The notes under the pieces were generated by a model, which did no database searches, was not told where the DNA came from, and saw only the letters and a list, made by a program, of their open reading frames with translations. A stretch of 64,000 nt of DNA, taken from Crambe crambe (taxonomy: Eukaryota > Porifera > Demospongiae > Poecilosclerida > Crambeidae). The stretch spans positions 2,480,001 to 2,544,000 of the forward strand of contig OZ004595.1 of the NCBI GenBank assembly GCA_963924555.1, written 5' to 3'. Positions within the stretch are counted from its first letter, which is position 1, and the number at the start of each line of letters is the position of its first letter. Made by a program: the position numbers and the translations under genes. This document shows positions 42,571 through 55,445 of the stretch, piece after piece.

Positions 42571-44166
42571 ATGAAATTGCACTGCAGTGGAATGGCTTGC
42601 CTTTTCATGGACTACTTACTTTATTTAATGATATGCAGTTTCGTGCTTGTGAATGCTTCTATTGAAAAAGATGACTTGGAAGGAAATCGTAAAATTTGGT
42701 CGCAATCGATCCCTGATGCTACTGGTAAGTATCCTTGTGGAGTTGACAAGATTGGAGTAGTGAAGTGCGTAATTATCTTAAAATCCATGCTTGCTACTGC
42801 ATTTATTGGGACCAGGACATTAACAAATCTATTGTTGGAAGTTGCATACTATCATGTTTTTATAGTTCATTTCATCTTATGAAGTATTTTGTAGTAGCTT
42901 TGCTACCACTGACAGTCTTTTATTTCCTTGTGGTGATCCTGAGGATCAGTGTTGCATCAAGTCATCTCAATGGGATCGTATTTGCATTGCAGTGCTTATT
43001 TTCACCACTCTTTCAACGAATATTTGATGGCTTGTTTAATGCCAGGTCTGATTCAGCCTTTTCTAGTGGCCATCATTATATCCTTCCTAAAATAGTCTAT
43101 TCTATATTCGGTGTAGTAAATTCAGATTTCTTTCGTGGTGTGTATCCTAGCTTCTGCCTCCATCCACAATTGAATATTATCCACATTCTTCTTCTGGACT
43201 ATATAGTAGCCTTGTATCCTTTCATTTTAATCTTCATCACTTATGTGTTGCTGACATTGTATGACAGAAATTATCGTTGCCTCAAATTGGCATGGAAGCC
43301 TTTCAAGTATCTTCTCGGACGTTATCAAAAACAATGGAACATACAAATGTCCCTCATCGAAGCATTTGCCACTTTCATCCTGCTTTCCAGCACTAAGATA
43401 TTATCAGTTTCTTTTGATCTCTTGACTTTCACTATAGCCTATGATGAGATGGGGACAGAGATCAAGAAGAAATTCCTATTCTATGATGCCAATATCGAGT
43501 ATTTTGGACATGATCATCTTCCATTTGCGGTGCTAGATTGGCTTTGTATTCGTGTTCCTCCCTTTCCTCCTACTAGTCCTCTACCCTTGTCGCTGCTTCC
43601 AGAGATGTCTGAACTGCTTGGGGTGGAGATGCCAGGCGCTACATATCTTCATGGATGCCTTCCAAGGTAGCTACAAGATAGAGCCTTATGACCTGAGGTA
43701 CTTCTCAGCATTCTACCTCCTCTTGCATTTCTTATTCCTTATAATAACTGAACTCATGCTCTCTTTCTTTGTGATTCCCACACTAGCTTTCATTATGTTA
43801 TTAAGTGCTCTTATATTTGCAATATTTCAGCCATACAAGAAAACTTCTCAGAACAAGTTGGATATCGCTTTCATGCTTTTGGTCACATTATTTTTCGTGG
43901 CATTCACAGCTGAGATATTAGCCTCATACCTTGATACTTGCTGGCTAGCTGCAGCAGGAGCTCTTTTGATTATTTCCGTAACACTTATCATCCTCTACCT
44001 CATTTTAATGTTTGCTTGGCTTATATTCCATCGAATACTTAAAAAGTTATTCCTGAAGATGATGAATTGTAGATCATCAGATTCATCGGCAAGATCCTTC
44101 GAAGCATTTGAGAGAAACAAGAGGCAAATCCTTTCACTAGATTACCCTCCTCTGCTGAGATCATAA
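42571..44166 (+). pseudogene. Family M copy M9, three deletions
   Basis: Starts MKLHCSGMACLF at 42571 after CTCTCAGTTAAAC. Compared with M3, about 10 bp are missing at 42769 (after GTGCG), shifting the frame. About 190 bp are missing at 42880, where the ectodomain from IERYS to NWL is lost with eight residues around the joint reading HLMKYF. Eight bp are missing at about 43533 (GTGCTAGATTGG), shifting again. The remaining frame runs to the normal stop. Two positions broken in M3 (43205, 43823) are uninterrupted here and serve as the empty reference. The loss of five cysteines means no functional ectodomain. Confidence 0.88.
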
Positions 44167-44579
44167 TAGCTTTAGTAAGCCATGAAAATGCTTGTACATT
44201 AACTTAGCAGATCATATCAGTGCATATACTTCACCTAACAATGTAGATATTCTAGCTGTCGTAAATTGTTTATTTGTTTAGTTGGATTTCTACTTGTCTC
44301 ATTATTCTTTCCTTTACTTCAGTGTTTATCACCTATTTTGATATAGCTAATGCAGATAGAGATGAATATTCATCATAATTTTTTAATGTGTTAGCTAGCT
44401 AATGTGTTATTTTTATCATGGCTACATTATCATGATCATCGACATTGTGCACCTACAGGACTATGTGGACAACCCTTCAGTATACTACCCAATAGTGCAT
44501 GCATATACAAGATTTAATACATATAGTGGGGGTTTGATGAGCTATGCACAGTCACTATTGCTGTATAGCTAGCTATAAA
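44167..44579. other. Duplicated 3' flank
   Basis: Same sequence as 16281-16688 with minor changes; no gene seen. Confidence 0.5.
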
Positions 44580-44925
44580 ATGCTACCACTGACAGTCTTT
44601 TATTTCCTTGTGGTGATTCTGAGGGTCAGTGATACATCAAGTCATCTCATCATATTTGCATTGCAGTACTTATTATCACCACTAATGCGGCAAATATTTG
44701 ATGGCACAGCTATATAGTGCTAGAACTTTTTCTTGTATCTATGATATAGTCTATAAAAATTGGTGTCATAAATTTATATTTCTTGGTGTGTTACTATCTA
44801 GCTCAATTGAATTTTTTTTTTCAGTTTCTTTTGATATCTTTCACTATAGCCTGGGGTCAGAGATCAAGAAGAAATTCCTTTACTATGATGCCTGAGTATT
44901 TTGGACATGATCATCTTTCATTTGC
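44580..44925 (+). pseudogene. Decayed family M fragment
   Basis: Reads LPLTVFYFLVVILRVS, then degenerate LLSPL and KKKFLYYDA pieces with stops. Colinear with 4504 and 63640. Confidence 0.75.
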
Positions 44926-45902
44926 TGTATAATTACCTTAAAATCCACGCTTGCTACTGTATTTATTGGGACCATCCATGTGGTGGTGGGGGAGGGGAGG
45001 GGGATCCTCAATTGCCCTGTTTTAGATTATATTTGGGGGAAGTGGGGACTCGAAATTTATAATTGCAATAATTATTTTTTGGCCACATATGCGAAACATT
45101 TATGCAATCGTAAAACTGTTTGCAATAACTGCAATTATTACTGCATTCACATAAATGATAGTATTCTGTGATACACGTGTACATTACATATAAATATGTT
45201 ACTTTATATGATTTCAACAATAATTCATGTGCATGTACACAGGGAATATTTCGGATATCAATATCATATCAGACCACAACCTGGAGCCATGACTAGCTAT
45301 TTGAAATATCTAAAATGTCCAGGTGCCCGAATTAATAAACCCTTGCTGCCATGCCAAAAAATCAATCAACCCTTTACTGCATGTGCATGACCATGAATGT
45401 ACCCTACGCACGCACGTGCATCAAGGGGTTATAAAGTGATCGCTTATGGTGTATGTCCCCCCCCCCAAATTTTAAGAATCAGCAAAACTACACATTCAAC
45501 TAGCTAGCTCTTAAACTTCACTATATCAATACTTTAGTAAAACCTCAGAACTGCAAAAAACAAAAAAACAACAACAAAAAAACAAAAAAAAAACAAACAA
45601 CAAAACCTTTTTGCTGCCACATAAATCTAGTGAAACCAGCTCGATTAATAATTCATACTACAAATATATATGGTATGCATAATCTATGTGAAATATAATA
45701 TGAAATCTCTGATTATACAATCAAGCTATACTAGTCACAACACAATTACGTTATACATTCAGGAGAATAAGTTATAAGAAACTAAAAAAAACCAAGCTCA
45801 ACCAGCTAGCTATTATTTGTTACAATCTGCTAAGTAATAATTGTACATGTGTTTTCATAAATTTCTTCTAACTACATGATTACTTGTAACTCAGCAGAGG
45901 AT
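44926..45902. other. Duplicated intergenic DNA with A-rich run
   Basis: Related to 4940-5770. A run of A/AAC (about 45555-45606) and a C-run (about 45459-45466) are present. At about 45890 the 3' end of a minus-strand family M copy (CAGCAGAGGA) begins and is cut off at once by the FB2 remnant. Confidence 0.55.
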
Positions 45903-47393
45903 GGTATTATGGTATTTCCACTTCAATTCCAATCTACTTCCATCCCTATTCCACTCAAATACAGTATTTCCACTTCAATTCCAACCTACTTCCGAGCCAC
46001 TTCCACTTTAATTCCATGCAACATGTAGCACATAATGTGCATGCATGCATGCATCTTATTGATATCATACGTATGACATCACACATGCAACGTAGTAGCT
46101 AGTCGTTTCAAGGTTCTCAGTGACAAAAAAATTCCATGGAGACAAGCTAAAAATCTTAAAATCAGTTTATAGGAATACCCAGTTTCAAAGTAGCTATAGC
46201 TTGACAAGCCTGATCTTCAAATCAGAATCCATGTTGCAATTTTATGTGTGATGATATGTGTCGAGAAAAAGAGGCTGTGGTAGTGACATCAGCCTAGTGA
46301 TTGATTCTGTTGAGGTTTGTTAGCTGTAATCATAATTAACCCTTTTCCCTATATGTAGTCTGAACTTTCTCAATCTGGTTCTCTCCTTGGTTACTGTGCT
46401 ATGCATCTCAGATTACTACAAAGATATGGGCTTCGAGTATCAAGGTTTTATAGATTCATAGCTTTAGAATTGTTTCCTTTGGTGCAAAATAATAGGGAGG
46501 AAGTGAATAATAAGGAAATAGCACCGAATAAATAGGAGATCATATTCATCAGCTTCCTACGTATAACAGAATAGTGCATAACATCATACTCCTCTTGTAC
46601 TGTATGTAATAAAGGGCCCAAATGCATCGATGGCATCGATGGGCGAGTATTGAATCATAAAATATGTTCCTACTTTATATAACAGCCATTTGTGAAAGAT
46701 TTGTGGCTAGAAATTTCTCCTACCATTGCAGGATACTATATACAAAGATATGGTAAATTGCTCTAATCAATGCTACCTATTTTTCATAAGATGTCCTAAA
46801 TCTACACTAATGTTATCTTATTTATTGTATAGCTGTGATTAGCTGTGCTGCACTATTAATTCGGATTGTTTGAAGTATGCGAGTATGCATTTATGAATGT
46901 TATCCAAGCTGATCCAGACAGGACAAAAAGAATGTGGAATGGACCAACATAATTCATACGTATAGAATTCCTGACGAGTTGTATTACTTACCTGAAGAGA
47001 GAGGTAAAGCTACATGAAATTTCCTCCTTTTTTGCTATTAGCTAATCTCCTTCATTCAGCTTACAATACCTATCCATCAACCTTAGAAGAAGCATTATCA
47101 CTGTTTAATTCACCACATTAGCATGATATGAGAAGTACAGAAGTGTTGAAATGTTGAATGAATGATACATAACTGATAGGGGAAAAAAATCAGTTACCAA
47201 ATTAGAACAATAGAGCTTTAAAAGGGATGCTGCTGTAGCCCTTCTTTCGGCAGGAACAAAATACATGCTCGTGATCTTATTGGGGAGATGGGAAAACTTC
47301 CCCCTGCTACCTTCAAAATGATGATGCTTTACACAAAGATACGCACAAGCATGACTATTTATAGAGTGGAAGTAGGTTGGAAATGAAGTGGAA
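45903..47393. mobile_element. Truncated FB2 foldback copy
   Basis: Contains part of the left-arm repeats (TATTTCCACTTCAATTCCAA) and a 0.3-kb sequence not present in FB2 (about 45995-46288). It then has the FB2 middle (46290-47370, near-identical to 18772-19850) and the first few bases of the right arm. The outer left terminus and most of the right arm are missing, so it cannot move as a unit. Confidence 0.78.
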
Positions 47394-47429
47394 ATACCTG
47401 GCTTCCCTTGATTAATCCTTCCAGCACCC

Positions 47430-48205
47430 TTGGCTGAATAAACAACATTGCAAACTGAATAATGGTATCAGGACAATAGCTATTAGCTAAATAGCTGTTG
47501 AATACATGCCAACAATGATTGCGAGCACAGTAAACGGGAGATGTTTGTGACCCAGGGGCTGTTTCCTGGTAGCTGACCGCGCCCATTTTCTATAACCACG
47601 TCTGTTTTTGCATACTAGTAGTGTACCATCAACTGGCTCAGTGCTTGTGATTGAGGTCTCTGAAGATGGACCAGCATCATCACTTGGAAATACAATAATT
47701 TTTATTAATAATGTATACAATCTTACATCGATAGTTACCTGTACAATTTGAGAACTGAATTGGAGTGAAAAAGGATTGAATTCTCCTCTGTGCCATAGTA
47801 GAGTCCAGGAAGACTTAATAGCAGATACTTTCTAGCAGAGCCAAGCTAACTGCTGAGCTAGGTGTTACTAATACTTAATTAACCACCTCATTCTGAGATG
47901 TTAATGCTTAGCTAGTAGGTGTTACTAAGCATCTGTGATGTTGAATTTGCATATACTAATGCCTATGTGCTGGTACTATCCATTTTGAATGCCCCCCCCC
48001 CCCCCCAGCCCCCCTGAGTGCCATTTGCATCATATGCTGATGTGCCAAAAACTAAAATATGCAAATATTTCCACGAGAGCAATATGTTCCACTGTCTTTG
48101 GTAGAATCCAAGACAGGTCTCCAATGCTATTTTTGCTATGTAAGCAAAATGAAAGGGTACAGGGTCACTAGCTATCACTGTACAGGATGAAAGTGTGTAC
48201 TGCAC
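47430..48205 (-). pseudogene. Strongly decayed family M copy
   Basis: Counterpart of 23320-24100 (GHKHLPFTVLAII, QRQWNIL, AYDANGTQ islands). No open frame. Confidence 0.6.
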
Positions 48206-48810
48206 ACTAAATCATCCCATACACACACTAAAAACATTGGGACAAAATGGTGTGCAGTAAACACTACAGTGTATACAGCTTTAGTCAAGGGAAATAATAT
48301 TTTAATCATGGATGGAGAGGATTCAAGAAGTTAAGTGTCCCACAAGTAAAGATTTCTGAAAAAAATATGTTTAAGCCATCTGTATACCACTCATTGCAAC
48401 ATAGGTGGTTTGCAATTTATGAATACAGACCCTTTGAGATGACTTGATGCAGAACTGATTCACACAATAGGAAATAAAAGACTGTCTGGTAGCAATACGT
48501 ACTGGTTGGTATAGTTATGCTATTGACAAATGCAACAGTCTCATTTATGGGAAATGTTACAAGTGGCCAGATTAGAATCCCTTACTGCCAAGAAACTAAC
48601 TAACCTTTACTCTATGTGAATGAGTGTCGACTCCAGTAGCACTATCATCATGATAATACAGTCACAACACTATCATGTAGCCATGGCAAAATGTTACAGT
48701 GCACAAATACCTATATAACAGTTTGAGAATATAAATTTATTGATGACAGCTACATATATACAATATTATTTTGCTAAGTAATGTACATGTGTTTTCATTG
48801 CTTGCTATGA

Positions 48811-50619
48811 TTATCTGGAGCTCAGCAGAGGAGGATAATGACGGATTTCACTCTCGTTTCTCTCAAATGCTTCAAAGGACCTTGGCAATGAACCTGATGA
48901 TCTACGATTCATTATCTTCAGGTATAATTTCTTAAGTATTCGATGGAATATGAGCCAAGCAAACATTAAAATGAGGTAGAGGACGATAAGTGCTACGGAA
49001 AGATTTATAAGAACTTTTGCTATGGTTAGCCAGTGCCTATCAAGGTGTGAGGCTAGTATATAAGTTGTGATTGTCATGAAAAGTAATGCAACCAAAAGCA
49101 TGAAAGTAATATCTGACCTGTTCTGAGAAGTTTTCTTGTATGGCTGAAATATTGCAAACATAAGAGCACTTAATAACATAGTGATAGCTAGTGTGGGGAG
49201 AGCAAAGAAAGAGGCCATGAGTTCAGGTATTATCAAGAATAAGAAACGCAAGAGGAGGTAAAATGCTGAGAAGTACCTCATGTCATAAGGCTCTATCTTG
49301 TAGCTACCTTGGAAGGCATCCATGAAGATATGTAGTGCCTGGCATCTCCACCCCAAGCAGTTCAGACATCTCTGGAAGCAGTGACAAGGGTAGAGGACTA
49401 GTAGGAGGAAAGGGAGGAACACGAATACAAAGCCAATCAATAATGCAAGCACAGCAAATGGAAGATGATCATGTCCAAAATACTCAATATTGGCATCATA
49501 GTAGAAGAATTTCTTCTTGATCTCTGTCCCCATCTCATCATAGGCTATAGTGAAAGCCAAGAGATCAAAAGAAATCGATAGTATCATAGTGCTGGAAAGC
49601 AGGATGAAAGTGGCGAACGTTTCGATGAGGGACGTTCGTATATTCCACTTCCTTTGGTAACATGTGAGAAGATACTTGAAAGGCTTCCATGCCAATTTGA
49701 GGCAACGATAATTTCTGTCATACAATGTCAGCAACACATAAGTGATGAAAATTAAAATGAAAGGATACAAGGCTACTATATAGTCCAGAAAAAGAATGTG
49801 GATAATATTCAGTTGTGGATGGAGGCAGAAGCTAGGATACGCACCACGAAAGAAATCTAAATTTACTACACCAATAATAATAGAATAGACTATTTCAGGA
49901 CGGACACAAGTTAAGGTTGAACCACATTTAGCATTAAACCAGCCATCAAATATTCGTTGCATGAGTGGTGATAATAAACACTGCAATGCAAATACGATCC
50001 CATTGAGATGACTTGATGCAACACTGATCCTCAGAATCACCACAAGGAAATAAAAGACTGTCAGCGGTAGCAAAGCCACTGCAAAATACTTCAGCCAGTT
50101 TTTGTACCCATAGTCTGTGCAAGGTACACAGATGGTGTATCGATAGGAGTATGCTGCCAGTCCATATTGAGGTTTGCATCGACCACAGAAACGTCCTTCA
50201 CGGTGTGTATCCACATTTGGAGTTGATGGGCTGCATACAGCTTCGTTAAGCAATGTTCCATTCGATATGGAGTATCTCTCAATAGGATAGAAGGGACTAA
50301 AGCCTCTCGTATAAAAACATGTAGGCATGCAACTTCCAACGACAGATTTATTAGTGTCCTGGTCCCAATAAATGCAGTAGCAAGCATGGATTTTAAGATA
50401 TTCATCGTTTTTATTGCATTTCACAACTCCAATCTTGTCAATCCCACATGGATATTCACCAGCAGCATCAGGGATCGATTTTGACCAAATTTTACGATTT
50501 ATTTCCAAGACTTCTTTTTCAATAGAAGCATCCACAACTATAAACTGCATAATAATTGTTATCAAACAAAATAAGTAGTCCATGAAAAGGCATACCATCA
50601 TACTGCAGTGCAATTTCAT
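48811..50619 (-). CDS. Family M multipass membrane protein, copy M10
   Basis: 602 residues from MKLHCSMMVCLF, intact, and the segmental duplicate of M5. Differences from M5 are scattered: for example C69-K70 region CNKND instead of CNEND, LLNEAVC instead of LFNEAVC, LTCYQRKW instead of LACYQRQW, and SSTMILS instead of SSTKILS. All ectodomain cysteines are kept. CTCTCAGTTTGAC precedes the start as in M5. Most changes are conservative, which fits a copy still under selection or a very recent one; I cannot calculate which. Confidence 0.9.
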   Translation of the reverse strand: MKLHCSMMVCLFMDYLFCLITIIMQFIVVDASIEKEVLEINRKIWSKSIPDAAGEYPCGIDKIGVVKCNKNDEYLKIHACYCIYWDQDTNKSVVGSCMPTCFYTRGFSPFYPIERYSISNGTLLNEAVCSPSTPNVDTHREGRFCGRCKPQYGLAAYSYRYTICVPCTDYGYKNWLKYFAVALLPLTVFYFLVVILRISVASSHLNGIVFALQCLLSPLMQRIFDGWFNAKCGSTLTCVRPEIVYSIIIGVVNLDFFRGAYPSFCLHPQLNIIHILFLDYIVALYPFILIFITYVLLTLYDRNYRCLKLAWKPFKYLLTCYQRKWNIRTSLIETFATFILLSSTMILSISFDLLAFTIAYDEMGTEIKKKFFYYDANIEYFGHDHLPFAVLALLIGFVFVFLPFLLLVLYPCHCFQRCLNCLGWRCQALHIFMDAFQGSYKIEPYDMRYFSAFYLLLRFLFLIIPELMASFFALPTLAITMLLSALMFAIFQPYKKTSQNRSDITFMLLVALLFMTITTYILASHLDRHWLTIAKVLINLSVALIVLYLILMFAWLIFHRILKKLYLKIMNRRSSGSLPRSFEAFERNESEIRHYPPLLSSR

Positions 50620-51051
50620 GTCAAACTGAGAGCTATTATCTATGTTGTGGGTATAGCCAGCTCCATACTACACTGTGAAATGAAAGTATACATGGTACAT
50701 CAGAGGTGTTGGAAGCAAGATTCGATTAGTCAGGCCTGAAATTGAAACGTAATCCATTGAAGTTCTACAATTTGCTATTATTCATGCATCATAAGAAGGA
50801 CACTTTCTTAAGTTATTGATTGATAGCCACATAATAATTAACCTTGTTTTTCCCAAAATATTGGTTAGGCCTGGGCCTGACTGGCCTTACTTGTTCCACC
50901 GCCTATGGTGGTAGTGGAATTCAAACAGATTGGGGAACATTCATCTGGTGCAGCAGTGACCCCTTCATGCAGTAACAGAGTACAGATGCTGCAAGCTCAT
51001 GAAATAAGCTATAACCTCCTACAATAGAGAATCATGAAATGTAAAAACAGA

Positions 51052-51202
51052 AGTGTTTACTGCACACCATTTTGTCCCAATACACACACTGTTTTTGTTT
51101 TTGGTGTGTGTATTTAGTCTGGTGCTACCCCACCCACCAATAAAAGGAAGGTGCAATGCAAGACTAGCGTGTATTGGGACAATTTAGTGTGCAGTACACA
51201 CT
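51052..51202. repeat. MITE-like element with GTGTGCAGT ends
   Basis: Counterpart of 26955-27104 in the duplicated block. Confidence 0.65.
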
Positions 51203-51639
51203 TTCATTTTTACAGTGTGAAATGAGGTATAACCTCCAACAATAGAGAATCATGAAATGAGCTACAATAGAGAGACACTTTTGTGAGAGATAAAACTGCA
51301 TAATATTAGTAAACAGTCCATGCATGAAAAGCACTTCATGTAGAACTAACTGAGAACTAGTAATGTTGTGGGTATATAGCTCTAGTCAAAGGTATATGTA
51401 GCAGTTACATTCAATCATGAAAACTACATTGTATCATCAGTATAGGAATTGTTACATTTCAGTGTTGGTATTGAAGCTCAATGTGCGTACACTGTAGTCT
51501 GCATCCAAATAAACTTGTAACTATAGAGCTCTGAGTAGTCATAGCTGCATAATGATCCTCAGTGATTTGGATGGATGGAGGGAATAACCATCGACTTCAG
51601 GGTTATTGTGCCCTGCATGGTTCTGTTGAATGACTTCCG

Positions 51640-52210
51640 TATGATATCAGGAGGGGATGTGCCTCCTGGCTTCCTTCCTTTCCAGTAACAAACAACATTG
51701 CAAACAGAATGATGTCATGACAATAGCTGTTGAATACATGCCAACAAGTGATTGCAAACACATTAAATGAAAGATGTTTGTGACCATACTAAGAGATCCC
51801 TAAGTTGAGTGCCATTTGCATCATAATTATGCTGATGTGAAAGCAAAAATGGCACAGCAAACTCATAGTATTTGATATTGACAAATGTGAGGTTCGTAGC
51901 TATGATTTTTATATTACACTGCCTTTGGTAGAATACATGACAGGTCTCAATACTGATATAACCACTCCTGCTGTATAACGTAAGCAAAATGAAAGGAGTA
52001 CAGGACTGCTGTAGTCAAAAGAAATGATATTTAATCATGGTTGGAAACAGAAGTCAGGATTCATGTCACGAAAGAAGTGTCCTTATATAGCTATGGAAGT
52101 AAAGGTTTCAGGAAAAAAAGCATTGTACCACAGGTTGTAATAAGCACTGCAATTGATGAATGCAGTCCCATTGAAATAACACTGATTCTCATGACAGGAA
52201 ATAAGACTGT
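51640..52210 (-). pseudogene. Strongly decayed family M copy
   Basis: Counterpart of 27560-28110. Confidence 0.5.
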
Positions 52211-52570
52211 CTAGTGCAAAACTACACCTTGCTTGGTAGAGTTGTGCCTATTTACAAGTACTATCAGCTAGTTAGCTACAACTCATTTTTAGTTCCAAGT
52301 CAAATCGGAATTAATCGGAATTTGTGTACAAGTGTGCATGTACATATAATATTATTAATGCACTATCATTATGATTATGATAATCGAATGATATAATATA
52401 GTCACAATACGATCATGTAGCCATGGTAAAATGTTAGTATAGTTATAGTATAATACATAACAGTTTGAGGATATAAATCTATAAATCAAACTCAATTATT
52501 CATGACAGTATTTGTTGCAATGATACAATCTGCTAAGTTAATGTACATGTGTTTTCATGGCTTGCTATGA

Positions 52571-54377
52571 TTATCTAGAACTCAGCAGAGGAGGATAATT
52601 ACGGATTTCACTCTCGCTTCTCTCAAATGCTTCAAAGGACCTTGCCGATGATCCACGATTCATTATCTTCAGGAACAACTTCTTAAGTATTCGATGGAAT
52701 ATAAGCCAAGCAAACATTAAAATGAGGTAGAGGAAGATAAGTGCTAGAGAAACAATTATAAGAATTTTTGCTGTGGTTAGCCAGTGCCTATCAAGGTACG
52801 AGGCTAGTACATCAGTTGTGACTGTCATAAAAAGTAATGCAACCAAAAGCATGAAAGCAATATCTGACTTGTTCTGAGAAGTTTTTTTGTATGGCTGAAA
52901 TATTGCAAATATAAGAGCACTTAGTAACATAGTGATAGCTAGTGTGGGGAGAGCAAAGAAAGAGGGTATGAGTTCAATTGAGTATTATCAAGAATATGAA
53001 ACGCAAGAGGAGGTAAAATGCTGAGAAGTACCTCATGTCATAAGGCTCTATCTTGTAGCTACCTTGGAAGGCATCCATGAAGATATGTAGTGCTTGGCAT
53101 CTCCACCCCAAGCAGTTCAGACATCTCTGGAAGCAGTGATAAGGGTAGAGGACTAGTAGGAGGAAAGGGAGGAACACGAATACAAAGCCAATCAATAATG
53201 CAAGCACCGCAAATGGAAGATGATCATATCCGAAATACTCGATATTGGCATCATAGATTAGGAATTTCTTCTTGATCTCTGTCCCCATCTCATCATAGGC
53301 TATAGTGAAAGCCAAGAGATCAAAAGAAACAGATAGTATCTTAGTGCTGGAAAGCAGGATGAAAGTGGCAAATGTTTCGATGAGGGACGTTCGTATGTTC
53401 CACTGCCTTTGGTAACATGCGAGAAGATACTTGAAAGGCTTCCATGCCAATTTGATGAAATAATAATTTCTGTCATACATTGTCAGCAACACATAAGTGA
53501 TGAAGATTAAAATGAAAGGATACAAGGCTACTATATAGTCCAGAAAAAGAATGTGGATAATATTCAATTGTGGATGGAGGCAGAAGCTAGGATACGCACC
53601 ACGAAAGAAATCTAAATTTACTACACCAATTATAGGAATGACAATTTTAGAAAGGATGTTATAGGCACAAGAAAAATCTGAACCAGACCTTGCATTAAAC
53701 AAACCATCAAATATTCGTTGCATGAGTGGTGATGATAAGCACTGCAATGCAAATACAATCCCATTGAGATTACTTGATGCAACACTGACCCTCAGAATCA
53801 CTATAAGGAAATAAAAGACTGTCAGTGGTAGCAAAGCCACTGCGAAATACTTCAGCCAGTTTTTGTACCCATAGTCTGTGCAAGGTACACAGATGGTGTA
53901 TTGATAGGAGTATGCTGCCAGGCCATATTGAGGTTTGCATCGACCACAGAAACGTCCTTCACGATGTGTATCTGCATATGAAGTTGATGGGCTGCATACA
54001 GCTTCATTAAACAATGTTCCATTCGATATGGAGTATCTCTCAATAGGATAGAATGGACTGCCTCTCGTATAAAAACATGTTACTATGCAACTTCCAACGA
54101 CAGACTTCTTAGTGTCCTGGTCCCAATAAATGCAGTAGCAAGCATGGATTTTAAGATAATCATTGTTTTCATCGCACTGCACAGCTCCAATCTTGTCAAC
54201 CCCACATGGATATTCACCAGTAGCATCAGGGATTGATTGTGACCAAATTTTACGATTTACTTCCAAGTCATCTCTTTCAATAGAAGCATTCACAAACACT
54301 AAATTGCATAATATTATCATCGAACAAAGCAAGTAATCTATGAAAAGGCATGCCATTACACTGCGATGCAATTTCAT
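52571..54377 (-). pseudogene. Family M copy M11, one frameshift
   Basis: Reads MKLHRSVMACLF from 54377 through the ectodomain and first eight or so membrane segments. At about 52975 it has TTCAATTGAGTATTATC where M6 has TTCAGGTATTATC, a net gain of 4 bp. The frame then ends after FLIILN. The remaining C-terminal 120 residues are open in the other frame (52930 to 52571). Between FYFLIVILR and IGVV it matches M7/M8 rather than M6, yet its tail matches M6, so it too is a mosaic. The change is a single event, so a sequencing error cannot be excluded. Confidence 0.85.
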
Positions 54378-54569
54378 GTAGAACTGAGAGCTATTAGTTC
54401 GTGGGTAGCACATGCAGTTACATATATATTGCTAGCTACATTGTATCATCAGTATAGGAACTGAAAATGTTAAATGTTGATATTGAAACTCAATGTACAC
54501 TGTAGTTCAGCATCCAAATACACTTGTAACTATGGAACTATGAGTAGTCATACAATCATAATGTTTTTT

Positions 54570-54912
54570 ATTGGTTGCTATGATTATCTGGAACTCAGCA
54601 GAGGAAGATTTCTTTCTCACTTCTCTCAAAAGTCACAAAGGATCTTGCCAATGAATCTCTTCGGGAATAGCTATATTAGGTGGAATGTAAACCAAGCAAA
54701 CATGAAGTAGAGGAAGATAAGTGCTACAGAAAGAGTTAGGGCTGTAGAACATCTACCAGTGCATATCAAGGTACGAGACTAGTGCATCCGTTGTGAATGT
54801 CATAAAAAGTAATGCAACCAAAAGCATAAAGTAATATCTGAGAATTTATGGCTGAAATATCGTAAATACGAGAGCACTTAGTATATAGCAACCATAGGAA
54901 TACATGGAATGT
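54570..54912 (-). pseudogene. Decayed family M C-terminal fragment
   Basis: Counterpart of 36099-36439 and 41708-42048. Confidence 0.6.
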
Positions 54913-55445
54913 CTCTGACTAGGAAGTGACTTTTACGAAATACGTAACTTTAGATTGCAGCATTGTTACACATGGCTATCTATCAGTCCTGTTTTCTAGA
55001 CCAAAAATCGGTGGTTATTCTTTCTCCCTCCCTCACTCCTCCCTCTTTCTGACCTATACCCCCTCAATACTCTATCCTTCCAAAATTCAACAAGGTTGAG
55101 AAGGTACGCATGTAGCTATAATCATGACTATACACATTGCCCCATTGCTAGCCTACTACAAGTCATTAGACATGATATTATCCAAGTTTCAACATTAATT
55201 GGCTCTGAAATTTAATATCAATTCTTATACATGATAATTATTTATGAAAGTGCTACAACTGTAAAAACAGAAGAGTTATAATATCCCAATAATTATGGAT
55301 ACTCTATAGGTGTGCAGTGTACAGTAAATTGCATCCATGCACACACTATAGGTGTGCAGTGTACACTTTCATTTTGCAGTCCTATAGCTTTGGCTACAGC
55401 TATATAGCTAGCCACTCAGCTTATAGCTATAGCTCTCAGTTAAAC

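Larger units (their letters stand above)
46290..55135. repeat. Segmental duplicate of the 18.8-31.0 kb block
   Basis: From the FB2 middle through M10, M11 and their flanks, the order and most bases match 18772-19872 joined directly to 23283-31039. The pogo element, FB2 right arm and their surroundings (about 3.4 kb) are absent here. The junction is at about 47393 (AATACCTGGCTTCCC). Confidence 0.88.
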
